Counted from the first letter of the stretch, positions 1 to 8,997 are shown. The stretch: DNA of 64,000 nt from Saccharothrix luteola (GCF_020859565.1 NZ_JAJHUO010000040.1:31141-95140); one strand, 5' to 3'. Notes: generated by a model from the sequence alone, not told the origin. Translations and numbers: made by a program.

Positions 1-222
1 GGAACAGGGGTCCCTGCCCAGTGACCCCACCGATCCGGCCGACATCCGTCCCGGCGGCGGCGACGCGCTGTGCACGAACTCAAGCAATCGAGTGAACTTG
101 GGTGATAACGGGTAAGTCACGACGGCCCCGCGACCGATGCACAGGGCGGGAACCCCGCGGCTACCCAGCGGGGTCGTCCGTTCGCGCGGTGCTCTGCCGC
201 GCCTCCTCCGATCGGAGCGCAG

Positions 223-405
223 ATGGCTGAACCCGAGGGCTGGATCGACTGCCACGACCCGTTCGGGCGGGACCGGTCGATGACCGTGCTCGTCGAGGAC
301 GACCGAGTTCTGCTGGTCGCGCCGCCCGGCGAGTCCGCCGTGATGTCCGTCACGCAGACGCGCCGGCTGCACCGCCTGCTCGACCAAGTCGCCGACAGGA
401 TGTGA
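223..405 (+). CDS. Small hypothetical protein, coupled to the next gene
   Basis: A 60-residue protein I do not recognise. It is acidic to neutral, with no signal peptide or membrane segment, and ends in a short helix-like stretch rich in Arg and Leu. The ATG at 223 is supported by GGAG at 214-217 with 5-nt spacing. Its TGA (403-405) overlaps the GTG of the next gene (402-404), so the two are very probably translated together. A short inverted repeat (152-174, ACCCCGC/GCGGGGT) lies upstream. Function unknown. Confidence 0.6.
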   Translation: MAEPEGWIDCHDPFGRDRSMTVLVEDDRVLLVAPPGESAVMSVTQTRRLHRLLDQVADRM

Positions 406-785
406 CGGCCGTGGACGAAGCGCTGCGGGCCGCCGTGATGCGCCGGCTGGCGTTGCTGGACGAGGTCGCCGAGAGCGGTGAGGCGGACGCCCTCGTGCCG
501 CTCGCGCGGTCCGAGATCCACCGCCTGGCCGACGGCTGGCGGCTGTTGTTGACCGTGCACCAACCGGATCCGGACGGCCGCTGCGGCGCGTGCCCCGGAG
601 TCCTGCGGCACAAGAAGTGGCCGTGCCAGGTGTGGACGATGGCCCACCAGCACCTCATCGGCGACGGCCTGCCGCACCGCGAACGCCGCCGTCCGCTGCG
701 CACGCTGCGCCATTCGAAGGAGGTCGAGACGACGGCCGAGATACCGAGGGTCGCGTCGAAACCGCGGCATGCCCTCCCCGAGTGA
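402..785 (+). CDS. Hypothetical Cys-containing protein
   Basis: A 127-residue protein starting at a GTG that overlaps the stop of the preceding gene by four bases. The N-terminal half is helical and Leu/Ala-rich. The middle carries a compact Cys cluster (RCGACPG, then PCQVW) followed by HQHLIGDG, which could bind a metal or form disulfides. The C-terminal 30 residues are basic and probably disordered. No family is recognised. The coupled arrangement suggests it acts with the 60-aa upstream protein. Codon use matches the neighbours, so I consider it a real gene of unknown function. Confidence 0.6.
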   Translation: MTAVDEALRAAVMRRLALLDEVAESGEADALVPLARSEIHRLADGWRLLLTVHQPDPDGRCGACPGVLRHKKWPCQVWTMAHQHLIGDGLPHRERRRPLRTLRHSKEVETTAEIPRVASKPRHALPE

Positions 786-833
786 CCCTCCTAGGGCAGG
801 ATGACGCCCGGTAGGAGTACTCGGGAGGGACGC

Positions 834-2021
834 GTGCACGACGGCACTGGCCGCATCGTGGTGCAGAACTTGACCAAGCAGTTCGGTCCGGTCGCAGCGG
901 TGCAGAACCTCAGCTTCACAGTGGAACCCGGTTCGGTGACCGGCTTCCTCGGCCCCAACGGGGCAGGCAAGACCACGACGCTGCGCATGCTGCTCGGCCT
1001 GGTGACCCCGACCGCGGGCATCGGACTGATCAACGGCAGGCCGTTCGCCCAGCTCGGCAACCCGGCCCGGGTGGTCGGCGCGGTGCTGGAGGCGCAGGGC
1101 TTCCACCCCAAGCGCACGGCGCGCAACCACCTGCGCGTCTACGCCGCCGCGATCGGCGTGCCCGACTCGCGCGCCGACCAGGTGCTCCAGCTGGTCGGCC
1201 TCGGCGCGGCGGGCGACCGCAAGGCGGGCGGGTTCTCGCTCGGCATGAAGCAGCGGCTGGCCCTGGCCACCGCGCTGCTCGGCGACCCGCAGATCCTGGT
1301 GCTCGACGAGCCGGCCAACGGGCTCGACCCGGAGGGCATCGCGTGGCTGCGGACGTTCCTGCAGTCCTACGCGCGCAGCGGGCGGACCGTGCTGATCTCC
1401 AGCCACCTGCTGGCGGAGGTCGAGCAGACCGTCGACCAGGTGGTCATCATCAGCCGTGGTCAGACCATGTACTACGGGTCGCTCGACCAGCTGCGCGACC
1501 AGCAGCAGGGCCGCGTGCTCGTGCAGCCGTCGGACACCGGCGCGCTGGTCGCGGCGCTGCGGGAGGACGGGATCAGCGCGATCGAGCAGCTGCCGGACGG
1601 CCGCATCGCGGTCACCGGCGTGGAGGCCAGGCAGGTCGCCGACACCGCGTTGAAGGCGGGTGTGTCGGTCTACGGCATCCAGGAGGAGAAGGTCGACCTG
1701 GAACGGCTGTTCTTCCAGCTCACCAACGGCCAGTACGCGGCGCCGGGCCAGTACGCGCAACCCGTCGGGTACCAGCAGCAGCCGCCGCCCGGCTACCAGC
1801 CGCAGTACCAGACCCCGCCGCAGGGCTACCAGCAGCAGCCGCCGCCGGGGTACCAGCAGCAGTACCAGCAGCCGCCGCCCGGCTACGAGCAGCAGTACCA
1901 GCAGCAGTACCAGCAGCCCACGCAGGGCTACGAGGCACCACCACCGGGATCCCAGCCGCCGCCGCAGGACAACCCGTACGGTCCGCAACACGGTCAGGGC
2001 GGCCTCGGGGGCGGTGCGTGA
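834..2021 (+). CDS. ABC-2 type transporter ATP-binding protein with Gln/Pro/Tyr-rich tail
   Basis: The ATPase subunit of a two-gene ABC-2 transporter. The nucleotide-binding domain (residues about 5-220) has Walker A GPNGAGKTTT, an ABC signature region FSLGMKQR and Walker B ILVLDEPANGLDP followed by the H-loop SSHLL. After residue about 296 comes a tail of roughly 99 residues built from GYQQQ, PPPGY and QQYQQ units, which ordinary ABC ATPases lack. I choose the GTG at 834 because GGGAGGGA sits just upstream; an in-frame ATG at 801 would add 11 residues. The stop overlaps the permease start (TGATG). The substrate is unknown; this ATPase type often serves antibiotic or lipid export. Confidence 0.9.
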   Translation: MHDGTGRIVVQNLTKQFGPVAAVQNLSFTVEPGSVTGFLGPNGAGKTTTLRMLLGLVTPTAGIGLINGRPFAQLGNPARVVGAVLEAQGFHPKRTARNHLRVYAAAIGVPDSRADQVLQLVGLGAAGDRKAGGFSLGMKQRLALATALLGDPQILVLDEPANGLDPEGIAWLRTFLQSYARSGRTVLISSHLLAEVEQTVDQVVIISRGQTMYYGSLDQLRDQQQGRVLVQPSDTGALVAALREDGISAIEQLPDGRIAVTGVEARQVADTALKAGVSVYGIQEEKVDLERLFFQLTNGQYAAPGQYAQPVGYQQQPPPGYQPQYQTPPQGYQQQPPPGYQQQYQQPPPGYEQQYQQQYQQPTQGYEAPPPGSQPPPQDNPYGPQHGQGGLGGGA

Positions 2022-2893
2022 TGGGCAACCTGATCAAGGCGGAGTTCCGCAAGACCACCACCACGGGCCTGTGGTGGGGCCTGATGATCCCGACCGTGCT
2101 GCTCGCGTTCGGCTGGGCGCTCGGCACCGGGGCGATCTTCAAGACCGTCTCGGACTTCATGAACAGCTCCGACGCCGAGGAGCTCGCCACGCTGCTCAAC
2201 GTGGACCCGTCGCAGTGGCAGATGTCGGTGTTCGGGATCGCGCGCAGCATCAACGTGGCCACGATCTTCCCGATGATCTTCGGCGGCCTGGCGATCGCCA
2301 ACGAGATCAACCGCAAGACGATCACCACCACGTTCCTGACCTCGCCCAACAGGGTCTCCGCGCTGGGCGCGAAGATGATCGTCTACATCCTGTGGGGCGC
2401 GATCTTCGGCGTCGCGATCGTGGCCTCGGTGAGCATGGGCATCGCGCTCACCTCGGACGCGGGTTCGCTGCCGGACGCCGGTGGCTGGCTGGCGCTGGCC
2501 GGTGTCGGCGTCCTGTCGTCGATCCTGATGACCATGTTCGGCGTGGGCGTCGGCGCGCTGATGACCAGCGTCGTCGGCACCACCGTCGTGCTGCTGCTCT
2601 ACATGCTGATCGTGGAGAACGGCATCCAGCTCGTGCTGGCGTCCCAGGGCCTGCCGGAGATCATCGGCTTCCTGCCCAACGGCGCGGTGAACGGCCTGAC
2701 CGGCTCGGTGGCGTCGTCGTTGTTCCTGTCGAACGCCGGCGTCGTGCCGGAGGACATGGTCGAGGCGCTGCGGGCGTTCGCCGGCGCGCTCGGGGCGTTC
2801 GACTGGTGGTTGAGCGGTCTGATCTTCCTCGTCTGGTCGGCGCTGTTCTTCCTCGGTGGCTGGGCGGCCACTCAGCGCAAGGACATCACCTGA
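2021..2893 (+). CDS. ABC-2 type transporter permease
   Basis: A 290-residue integral membrane protein with about six hydrophobic segments: one near residues 20-40, a block at 85-105, then 125-150, 165-200, 205-225 and 260-285. It has a cytoplasmic basic N-terminus (LIKAEFRKTT) typical of ABC-2 permeases. The ATG at 2021 overlaps the stop of the ATPase gene by one base, so the pair form one transporter. An in-frame GTG at 2018 is an alternative start. The charged loop around residues 48-62 probably lies outside the membrane. A strong terminator follows 20 bases after the stop, so the operon ends here. Confidence 0.88.
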   Translation: MGNLIKAEFRKTTTTGLWWGLMIPTVLLAFGWALGTGAIFKTVSDFMNSSDAEELATLLNVDPSQWQMSVFGIARSINVATIFPMIFGGLAIANEINRKTITTTFLTSPNRVSALGAKMIVYILWGAIFGVAIVASVSMGIALTSDAGSLPDAGGWLALAGVGVLSSILMTMFGVGVGALMTSVVGTTVVLLLYMLIVENGIQLVLASQGLPEIIGFLPNGAVNGLTGSVASSLFLSNAGVVPEDMVEALRAFAGALGAFDWWLSGLIFLVWSALFFLGGWAATQRKDIT

Positions 2894-2912
2894 TCGCGTG
2901 ATCTTGATCGGC

Positions 2913-2952
2913 TGACGGAGGCCGCCCCGAAGGTTCGGGGCGGCCTCCGTCA
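2913..2952 (+). terminator. Strong intrinsic hairpin terminator
   Basis: A perfect 18-bp stem (2913-2930 with 2935-2952) around the loop AGGT. It lies 20 bases after the ABC-2 permease stop and before the next gene. There is no long U-tract, as is usual for actinomycete terminators. Confidence 0.85.
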
Positions 2953-2987
2953 CGTCCGAGGGGCCGACACCGTCGGTGGTCCGACCT

Positions 2988-5900
2988 ATGTTGGAGGTCG
3001 TGACTTCTTCCGACGGCTGGATCCGCAGGCTCGCCAGGGCGTGCTGGCAGCACCGCTCGCTCGTGGTGCTCTCGGTGCTCGCCGCCGTCGTCGGCGTCGG
3101 GTTGCAGGCCGTCGGCCCGTTGTTGATCAAGGTCGCCGTCGACGACGCGATGGCCGGCCGCACGGACCGCCTGGCCTGGCTCGCGATCGTCCTGGTCGGC
3201 TTGGAGCTGCTGACCTTCGGCACCGCGTTCGTGCGCCGGTTCCTCGGCGGCCGGCTGGCCGTCGACGTGCAGCACGACCTGCGGCAGGCGGTGTTCGGCG
3301 CGGTGCAGCGGTTGGACGGGCCGAAGCAGGACGCGTTGCGCACGGGCCAGGTGGTGTCCCGCTCGATCACCGACCTCCAGCTGGTCAACAGCCTGCTGTC
3401 GATGACGCCGCTGGCGTTCGGCACGGTCGTGTTCGCGGTCGCGGCGATCGTGGCGATGTTCTGGCTGTCGCCGCTGCTGACCGTGATCGCGCTGGTGATC
3501 ACCCCCGCCGTCGGGGTGGTCGCGGCCCGCAGCAGGCTGACCCTCTTCCCGGCCACCTGGTCGGCCCAGCAACGCGCGGCCGACGTGGCGCAGCACGTGG
3601 AGGAGACCGTCACCGGCGTGCGCGTGGTGAAGGGGTTCGGCCAGGAGGCCCGCGAGGTCTCCCGGCTGGAGTCGCGCGCCAAGCTCCTGTTCGCCGAGCG
3701 GATGCGCGCGGCCCGCCTGACCGCCCGCCCTTCCGCGACGCTGAACGCCCTGCCCTACCTCGGCCAGGTGGCGGTCCTGGCGCTCGGCGGCTGGATGGCG
3801 CTGCGCGGGGAGGTCACCCTCGGCACGTTCCTGGCGTTCGCGACCTACGTGGCCACCCTCGTCGGCCCGACCCGCCTGCTGGCGAGCCTGATGGTGACCG
3901 CGCAGCTGGCGCGTGCCGGCGTGGAGCGCGTGTACGAGCTGGTCGACTCGCAGCCGACGGTCGTGGACGGCGACCGCGACGTGCCCGCCGGTCCGGTGGC
4001 CGTCGAGCTGCGGGACGTGGCGTTCGGCTACACGCGCAGCGAACCGGTGCTCTCGGGCGTGTCGCTGCGCGTGGAACCGGGCGAGACGCTCGCCATCGTC
4101 GGCACCGCGGGCTCGGGCAAGTCGACCGTGTCGCTGCTGCTGCCCCGGTTCTACGACGTGCACGAGGGCTCGGTGTCCGTGGGTGACGTGGACGTCCGGG
4201 AGCTGCGGCTGTCGTCCCTGCGCCGGACCGTGGGCACGGTGTTCGAGGAGGCGTTCCTCTTCTCCGACACCGTCCGCTCGAACATCGCCTACGGCCTGCC
4301 GGACGCCTCCGACGAGCAGGTGGAAGCGGCGGCGCGGGCGGCCGAGGCGCACGAGTTCATCGAAGCGCTGCCGAACGGCTACGACACCGTGGTCGGCGAG
4401 CGCGGCCTGACCCTCTCCGGCGGTCAGCGCCAGCGCGTCGCCCTGGCCCGCGCCCTGCTCTCCGACCCGCGCGTCCTGGTCCTGGACGACGCGACCTCGG
4501 CCGTGGACAACGCCACCGAGGCGGCGATCCACCGCACGCTGGCCGCCGTGACCGCCGAGCGCACGACGCTCCTGATCGCGCACCGGCGGTCGTCGCTCGC
4601 GCTGGCCGACCGCATCGCCGTGCTGGACGCGGGCCGGGTGGTCGACATCGGCACCCACGCCGAGCTGCACGAGCGCTGCCGCCTCTACCGCGAGCTGCTC
4701 GCCGGACCGGGCGAGGCGATCGAACAGGTCGACCCCCGTGCCGACGCCAGGCTGGAACCGGGCCCCGACGGCACGACCCCGGCCCTCTGGCCCGAGAGCG
4801 ACGAGGACGACCTGGCCGTGCGCGCGGCGAACCGGGCCGTCGGCGCGGCCAAGGTCAGCCGGGGCGGGGGTGGCACGTCGGCGCTGCTGGGCGGCACCCC
4901 GCCGACCCCGGAGCTGATGGCCCGCGTCCACTCCCTGCCGCCTGCCGAGGACGTGCCGGTCCTGAACGGCGAGGACCCGCGCGCCCCCGACCCGGGCTTC
5001 CGCCTGCGCACCCTGCTGCGGCCCGTCCGCTGGACGATGCTGGGCGTGGGCGGCCTCCTGCTGATCGACACGGCGCTGGCCGTCGCCTCGCCGAACCTGG
5101 TGCGCCTCGGCATCGACAAGGGCGTCGTCGGCGGTCAGGTCGGCTGGCTCTGGGTCGCCGTCGCGATCAGCTTCACGCTGGTCGTGCTGGGCTGGGTGTC
5201 GGCGGCTGCGGGCACCGTCGTGACGTCCCGGCTCGGCGAACGCCTGCTGTACCTGTTGCGCGTGCGCAGCTACGCCCACCTGCAACGGCTCGGGCTGGAC
5301 TACTACGAGCGCGAGATGGCCGGCCGGATCATGACCCGGATGACCACCGACGTGGACGCCCTGTCCAGCTTCCTGCAGACCGGCCTGACCACGTTCGTCA
5401 TCAGCGTGCTGACCGTCGTCGGCATCGCGGTGGCCCTGGTCGTGACCGATCCGGGCCTGGCGCTGGTGGCGCTGAGCGTGCTGCCGATCCTGCTGATCGC
5501 GACGGTGGTCTTCCAACGCCTCTCGTCGGCGGCCTACGCGGAGGCGCGCGAACGCGTCAGCGCGGTCAACGCCGACCTCCAGGAGAACGTCTCGGGGCTG
5601 CGCGTGTCGCAGGCGTACACGCGGGAGGCGCGGTCGGCCGAGGCGTTCGCCGAGCGCAGCGACGCCTACCGCCGTTCCCGCATCCGGGCGCAGCGGTACA
5701 TCGCCACCTACTTCCCGTTCCTGTCGCTGCTCTCGGGTGTCGCGCAGGCCGGGATCCTCGTGGTCGGCTCCTACCGGGTGGCGGAGGGCACCCTGTCCCC
5801 CGGCGTGCTCCTGGCGTTCGTGCTGTACCTCGGCCTGTTCTTCTCGCCGCTGTACCAGCTGTCGGGCGTGTTCGACGGCTACCAGCAGGCCAGGGTGGGC

Positions 5901-6743
5901 CTGAGCCGCATCGGCGACCTGCTGCGCACCCCGACCACCGTCCCGCCGGCCGCCGACCCCGTGCCGGTGACCAACCTGCGCGGTGAGGTGGAGCTGCGCG
6001 ACGTCACGTTCGCCTACCAGGGCACCACCCGCCCCGCCGTGGAGGACATCTCGCTGCACGTCCCGCCGGGCGAGACCGTCGCCTTCGTGGGCGCGACCGG
6101 CGCGGGCAAGTCGACGCTGGTCAAGCTCGTGGCGAGGTTCTACGACGCCACCGGGGGCGCGGTGTTGATCGACGGCGTCGATCTGCGCTCCTACGACCTG
6201 TCGGCGCTGCGCCGACGGCTCGGCATCGTCCCGCAGGAGGCGCACCTGTTCGGCGGCGACATCGCGGAGAACGTCGCCTACGGCAAGCCGGACGCGACCA
6301 GGGCCGAGATCGAGGCGGCGGTCCGGGCCGTGGGCGCCATGCCCGTGGTGGCCGCCCTGCCCAACGCGTTCCACCAGCAGGTGGGCGAGCGCGGCCAGGG
6401 CCTGTCCGCCGGCCAGCGCCAACTGGTCGCCCTGGCCCGGGCCGAGCTGGTCCAGCCGACGATCCTGCTGCTGGACGAGGCCACCGCCGCGCTGGACCCC
6501 GCCACCGAGTCCGCGGTCCTGGAGGCCGGCGACCACCTGGCCGGGGCCCGGACCACCTTCGTCGTCGCCCACCGCCTGGCCACCGCCGCCCGCGCCGACC
6601 GGATCGTGGTCCTGTCCGGTGGCCGGATCGTGGAACAGGGCACCCACGCCGAACTGCTCGAAGCGAACGGCCACTACGCCCGCCTCTGGGCCCACGGCAC
6701 CGACGTCGAGCCGGACGCGAGCGAGCTAACCCCGAGCCACTGA
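2988..6743 (+). CDS. Single-chain tandem ABC exporter (TMD-NBD-TMD-NBD)
   Basis: A 1251-residue protein holding two complete ABC exporter halves in one chain: membrane domain 1 (about 10-300), ATPase 1 (330-570), a linker, membrane domain 2 (665-970) and ATPase 2 (1000-1240). ATPase 1 has Walker A GTAGSGKST, signature LSGGQRQR and a Walker B ending LDDATSAVD, with Asp where the catalytic Glu is expected. ATPase 2 has GATGAGKST, a variant signature LSAGQRQ and a canonical LLLDEATAALD. Both deviations fall in the same composite ATP site, as in asymmetric heterodimeric exporters. GTG 2976, ATG 2988 and GTG 3000 are all possible starts. The linker (about 585-665) is charged and Pro-rich. Likely a drug or lipid exporter. 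Confidence 0.92.
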   Translation: MLEVVTSSDGWIRRLARACWQHRSLVVLSVLAAVVGVGLQAVGPLLIKVAVDDAMAGRTDRLAWLAIVLVGLELLTFGTAFVRRFLGGRLAVDVQHDLRQAVFGAVQRLDGPKQDALRTGQVVSRSITDLQLVNSLLSMTPLAFGTVVFAVAAIVAMFWLSPLLTVIALVITPAVGVVAARSRLTLFPATWSAQQRAADVAQHVEETVTGVRVVKGFGQEAREVSRLESRAKLLFAERMRAARLTARPSATLNALPYLGQVAVLALGGWMALRGEVTLGTFLAFATYVATLVGPTRLLASLMVTAQLARAGVERVYELVDSQPTVVDGDRDVPAGPVAVELRDVAFGYTRSEPVLSGVSLRVEPGETLAIVGTAGSGKSTVSLLLPRFYDVHEGSVSVGDVDVRELRLSSLRRTVGTVFEEAFLFSDTVRSNIAYGLPDASDEQVEAAARAAEAHEFIEALPNGYDTVVGERGLTLSGGQRQRVALARALLSDPRVLVLDDATSAVDNATEAAIHRTLAAVTAERTTLLIAHRRSSLALADRIAVLDAGRVVDIGTHAELHERCRLYRELLAGPGEAIEQVDPRADARLEPGPDGTTPALWPESDEDDLAVRAANRAVGAAKVSRGGGGTSALLGGTPPTPELMARVHSLPPAEDVPVLNGEDPRAPDPGFRLRTLLRPVRWTMLGVGGLLLIDTALAVASPNLVRLGIDKGVVGGQVGWLWVAVAISFTLVVLGWVSAAAGTVVTSRLGERLLYLLRVRSYAHLQRLGLDYYEREMAGRIMTRMTTDVDALSSFLQTGLTTFVISVLTVVGIAVALVVTDPGLALVALSVLPILLIATVVFQRLSSAAYAEARERVSAVNADLQENVSGLRVSQAYTREARSAEAFAERSDAYRRSRIRAQRYIATYFPFLSLLSGVAQAGILVVGSYRVAEGTLSPGVLLAFVLYLGLFFSPLYQLSGVFDGYQQARVGLSRIGDLLRTPTTVPPAADPVPVTNLRGEVELRDVTFAYQGTTRPAVEDISLHVPPGETVAFVGATGAGKSTLVKLVARFYDATGGAVLIDGVDLRSYDLSALRRRLGIVPQEAHLFGGDIAENVAYGKPDATRAEIEAAVRAVGAMPVVAALPNAFHQQVGERGQGLSAGQRQLVALARAELVQPTILLLDEATAALDPATESAVLEAGDHLAGARTTFVVAHRLATAARADRIVVLSGGRIVEQGTHAELLEANGHYARLWAHGTDVEPDASELTPSH

Positions 6744-6772
6744 CCCGTCCGCGGCCGGACCGCCCGCCACAA

Positions 6773-6820
6773 AACTTTCCGGGTCGGCAAGTTTGCCGAC
6801 CCGGAAAGTTCCACTAGGCT
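6773..6820 (+). promoter_or_regulatory. Palindromic operator overlapping the tetR promoter
   Basis: Two perfect 18-base arms (6773-6790 and 6793-6810) flank a 2-base centre. The right arm contains TTGCCG (6793-6798) that can act as -35, followed after 16 bases by TAGGCT (6815-6820) as -10. The tetR ATG at 6828 is seven bases further on, so the transcript is probably leaderless. The position suits autorepression by TetR. It could also act as a terminator for the upstream ABC gene. Confidence 0.65.
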
Positions 6821-6827
6821 GACCCGC

Positions 6828-7427
6828 ATGGCGACGGGCGGGCTGCGTGAGCGCAAGAAGCGGGAGACGCGGTTCGCGTTGAGCCAGGCCGCGATCCGGC
6901 TCACCCTGGAACGCGGGTGGGACAACGTCTCGGTGGAGGACATCGCCGCCGCGGCGAACGTGTCCGAGCGGACCTTCCGCAACTACTTCGCCACCAAGGC
7001 CGAGGCGATCGTCGCCACCCACGTCGAGCGCGGCCGGCGCGTCGCCCAAGCCCTCCGCGACCGCCCGGCCGACGAACCGCTCTGGGACGCGCTCGTCGAC
7101 GCCGTCGTCGCGCAGTTCGAACCACCCGGCAGCGGCGCGGCGCCGTCCGGCTACGCCGCCGCGCTCCAGAAGCTGCTCGCCGAGCCGGCCGTCCAGTACG
7201 AGGTGTTCCGCGCCCACGCCGCCGCGCAGGACGAGCTGACCGCCGCCATCGCCGACCGCACCGGCACCGCCGCCGGCGACCTGTACCCGCAGGTCGTCGC
7301 CGCCGTGGTCAGCGCGGGCCTGGGCGCCGCGCTCACCCGGTGGACCCAGGACCCCACCGGGTCGATCGGACCTCTCCTCCGCGAGGTCTTCCACCGGATC
7401 CGCGCCGGGTTGCCCGCCCCGCGCTGA
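6828..7427 (+). CDS. TetR family transcriptional regulator
   Basis: A 199-residue repressor. The N-terminal helix-turn-helix spans about residues 10-58 (LSQAAIRLTLERGWDNVSVEDIAAAANVS in the family pattern, then ERTFRNYFATKAE). The C-terminal ligand domain is Ala-rich and not assignable to a ligand. An 18-base-arm palindrome overlaps its promoter, and the start codon lies about 7 bases after the -10, suggesting a leaderless and autoregulated transcript. It is 80 bases upstream of the broken FAD monooxygenase gene, which is the natural regulated partner; the ABC exporter upstream is the other candidate target. Confidence 0.9.
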   Translation: MATGGLRERKKRETRFALSQAAIRLTLERGWDNVSVEDIAAAANVSERTFRNYFATKAEAIVATHVERGRRVAQALRDRPADEPLWDALVDAVVAQFEPPGSGAAPSGYAAALQKLLAEPAVQYEVFRAHAAAQDELTAAIADRTGTAAGDLYPQVVAAVVSAGLGAALTRWTQDPTGSIGPLLREVFHRIRAGLPAPR

Positions 7428-7507
7428 CCTCGCCACCCCGCATACCGAAGCCCGCCCGACGGGCTCCCCGGCGTGCCCGGAACACCCGAAGCAGAGGAGT
7501 GACACCC

Positions 7508-8952
7508 ATGGACGTGGTCGTCGTCGGCGGTGGACCGAACGGGCTCATGCTCGCGTGCGAACTCGCCCTGGGAGGCGTCCGGCCGGTCGTGCTGGAGCGC
7601 CTCCTCGAACCCGGCGCGGAACCCCGGTCGAACGGCCTGGTCGGCCAGGTCGTCCGGATGGTCGACCGCCGCGGCCTGTTCGAGCGGCTCAGCGGGCAGC
7701 CCGGCCCGCCGCTGCCCAACGACCGCCACTTCATGTTCGCCGCGATGCCGCTCGACCTCGGCCTCCTCGCCGACAGCCCGATCTACAACCTCCCGGTGCC
7801 CGAAGCGGCCACGAGTTCACCGGGCTCGTCCAGGACGCCGACGGCGTCACGCTCACCGTCGACGGCCCCGACGGCGCGTACGAGCTGCGCACCCGGTACG
7901 TCGTCGGCGCCGACAGCGCGCACAGCCCGGTCCGCAAGGCCGCCGGCATCGGCTTCCCCGGCGTCACCTACGACCGGTCCACCACCCGCACCGCGCACGT
8001 CACCGTGCCGTCGGACTGGCTGGACCCCGCGACCGGCGCGCTGATCGTGCCCGGTCACGGCCCCGTCCGGCCGTTCCTGCCCGTCCGGACCGACCGCGGC
8101 GGCTTCTCCTACGCCCCACTGCCCGGCCGCCCGCCGCTGGTCTCCACCACGGAGTGGGCCGAGCCGGGAACCGACCGCTCGGAGACCGGGCCGATGAGCC
8201 TCGACGAGCTGCGCGCCGGCGTCCGCCGGGTGCTGGGCGCCGACGTGCCGCTCGGCCCGCCGCCCGGCTCCGGCCCGCACGTGCTGCGCAGGCTCGACGG
8301 CGGCAACACCAGGGTCGCCGAGCGGTACCGCGACGGTCGGGTGTTCCTGGTCGGCGACGCCGCCCACGTCTTCGCCGCCGGCGGCACCGGACTCGACGTC
8401 GGCCTCCAGGACGCGGTGAACCTGGGCTGGAAGCTCGCGGCGGCGGTCAACGGCGCCGTCGACGTCCTCGACACGTACGAGGCCGAACGCCGTCCGGTCG
8501 CCGACCGGACCATCACCTACTCCCAGGCCCAGTCCGCACTGCTGTCACCGGGCGAGGACGTCACCGGCCTGCGCCGGCTGTTCGGCGAACTGCTCGCCCA
8601 ACCGGGCGTCGTGCGGGTCGTGGCCGACCTGATCGCCGGCGCGGACGTCCGCTACCCGGTCGGCGACGACGCCCACCCGCTGGCCGGCCTGCCCGCACCC
8701 GACCTGGACCTGCGCACGTCGGCCGGCACGGTCCGCCTCGCCGAACTGGTCCGAACGGCGCGGCCACTGCTGATCGACCTGACGGGGAGCGGCGGCCTGC
8801 GCGTCGACGGCGTCGAGGTCGTCCGCGCCGAGGCGGACACCGACGCCACCGCGCTCCTGCTCCGCCCGGACTCCTACGTGGCGTGGGCGTCGAACGACGC
8901 GCGCCCCTACCCGGACGAGCTCCGGCACGTCGCCGCCCGGTGGTTCGGCTGA
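7508..8952 (+). pseudogene. FAD-dependent aromatic monooxygenase, disrupted by a frameshifting deletion
   Basis: This resembles PheA/TfdB-type flavin monooxygenases that hydroxylate aromatic compounds, often in antibiotic tailoring. The N-terminus (ATG 7508, AGAGGAG at 7493-7499) encodes the FAD motif GGGPNGLMLACELALGG and runs to YNLPVPEA near 7805. There homology jumps to another frame, resuming at GHEFTGLV. About 19-20 residues that link these segments in the family are missing, so this looks like a deletion of a non-multiple of three. After the junction the gene is intact: VVGADSAHSPVRK, the second FAD motif VFLVGDAAHVFAAGG, and a thioredoxin-like C-terminus. Left as read, translation in the first frame ends at 8044. 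An assembly error is possible. Confidence 0.8.
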
Positions 8953-8967
8953 CCGCAGGCACGAGGC

Positions 8968-8997
8968 CGCCCCGCAGCCCGTGCGGCCTGCGGGGCG
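8968..8997. terminator. Bidirectional terminator between convergent genes
   Basis: A 10-bp inverted repeat CGCCCCGCAG (8968-8977) and CTGCGGGGCG (8988-8997) with a 10-base loop lies between the ends of the monooxygenase gene (8952) and the SRPBCC gene (9010). Confidence 0.7.

Noticed and set aside
2..115. Open frame from the left edge to TAA at 113-115
   Set aside because: Only 37 residues, no recognisable similarity and no support that it is the end of a gene.
117..1991. Long Leu/Val/Arg-rich frame on the minus strand near the left end
   Set aside because: Composition is that of a shadow of the Gln/Pro/Tyr repeats and the ATPase domain; no known domain and no plausible start.
1343..2017. 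N-terminal extension of the ABC-2 permease frame
   Set aside because: It reads through the ATPase gene in a shadow frame; the real permease starts at 2021 (or GTG 2018).
2886..6695. Long open frame on the minus strand opposite the ABC exporter gene
   Set aside because: It is a high-GC shadow: the peptide is Gly/Arg/His/Val-rich without domains, while the plus strand encodes an intact exporter.
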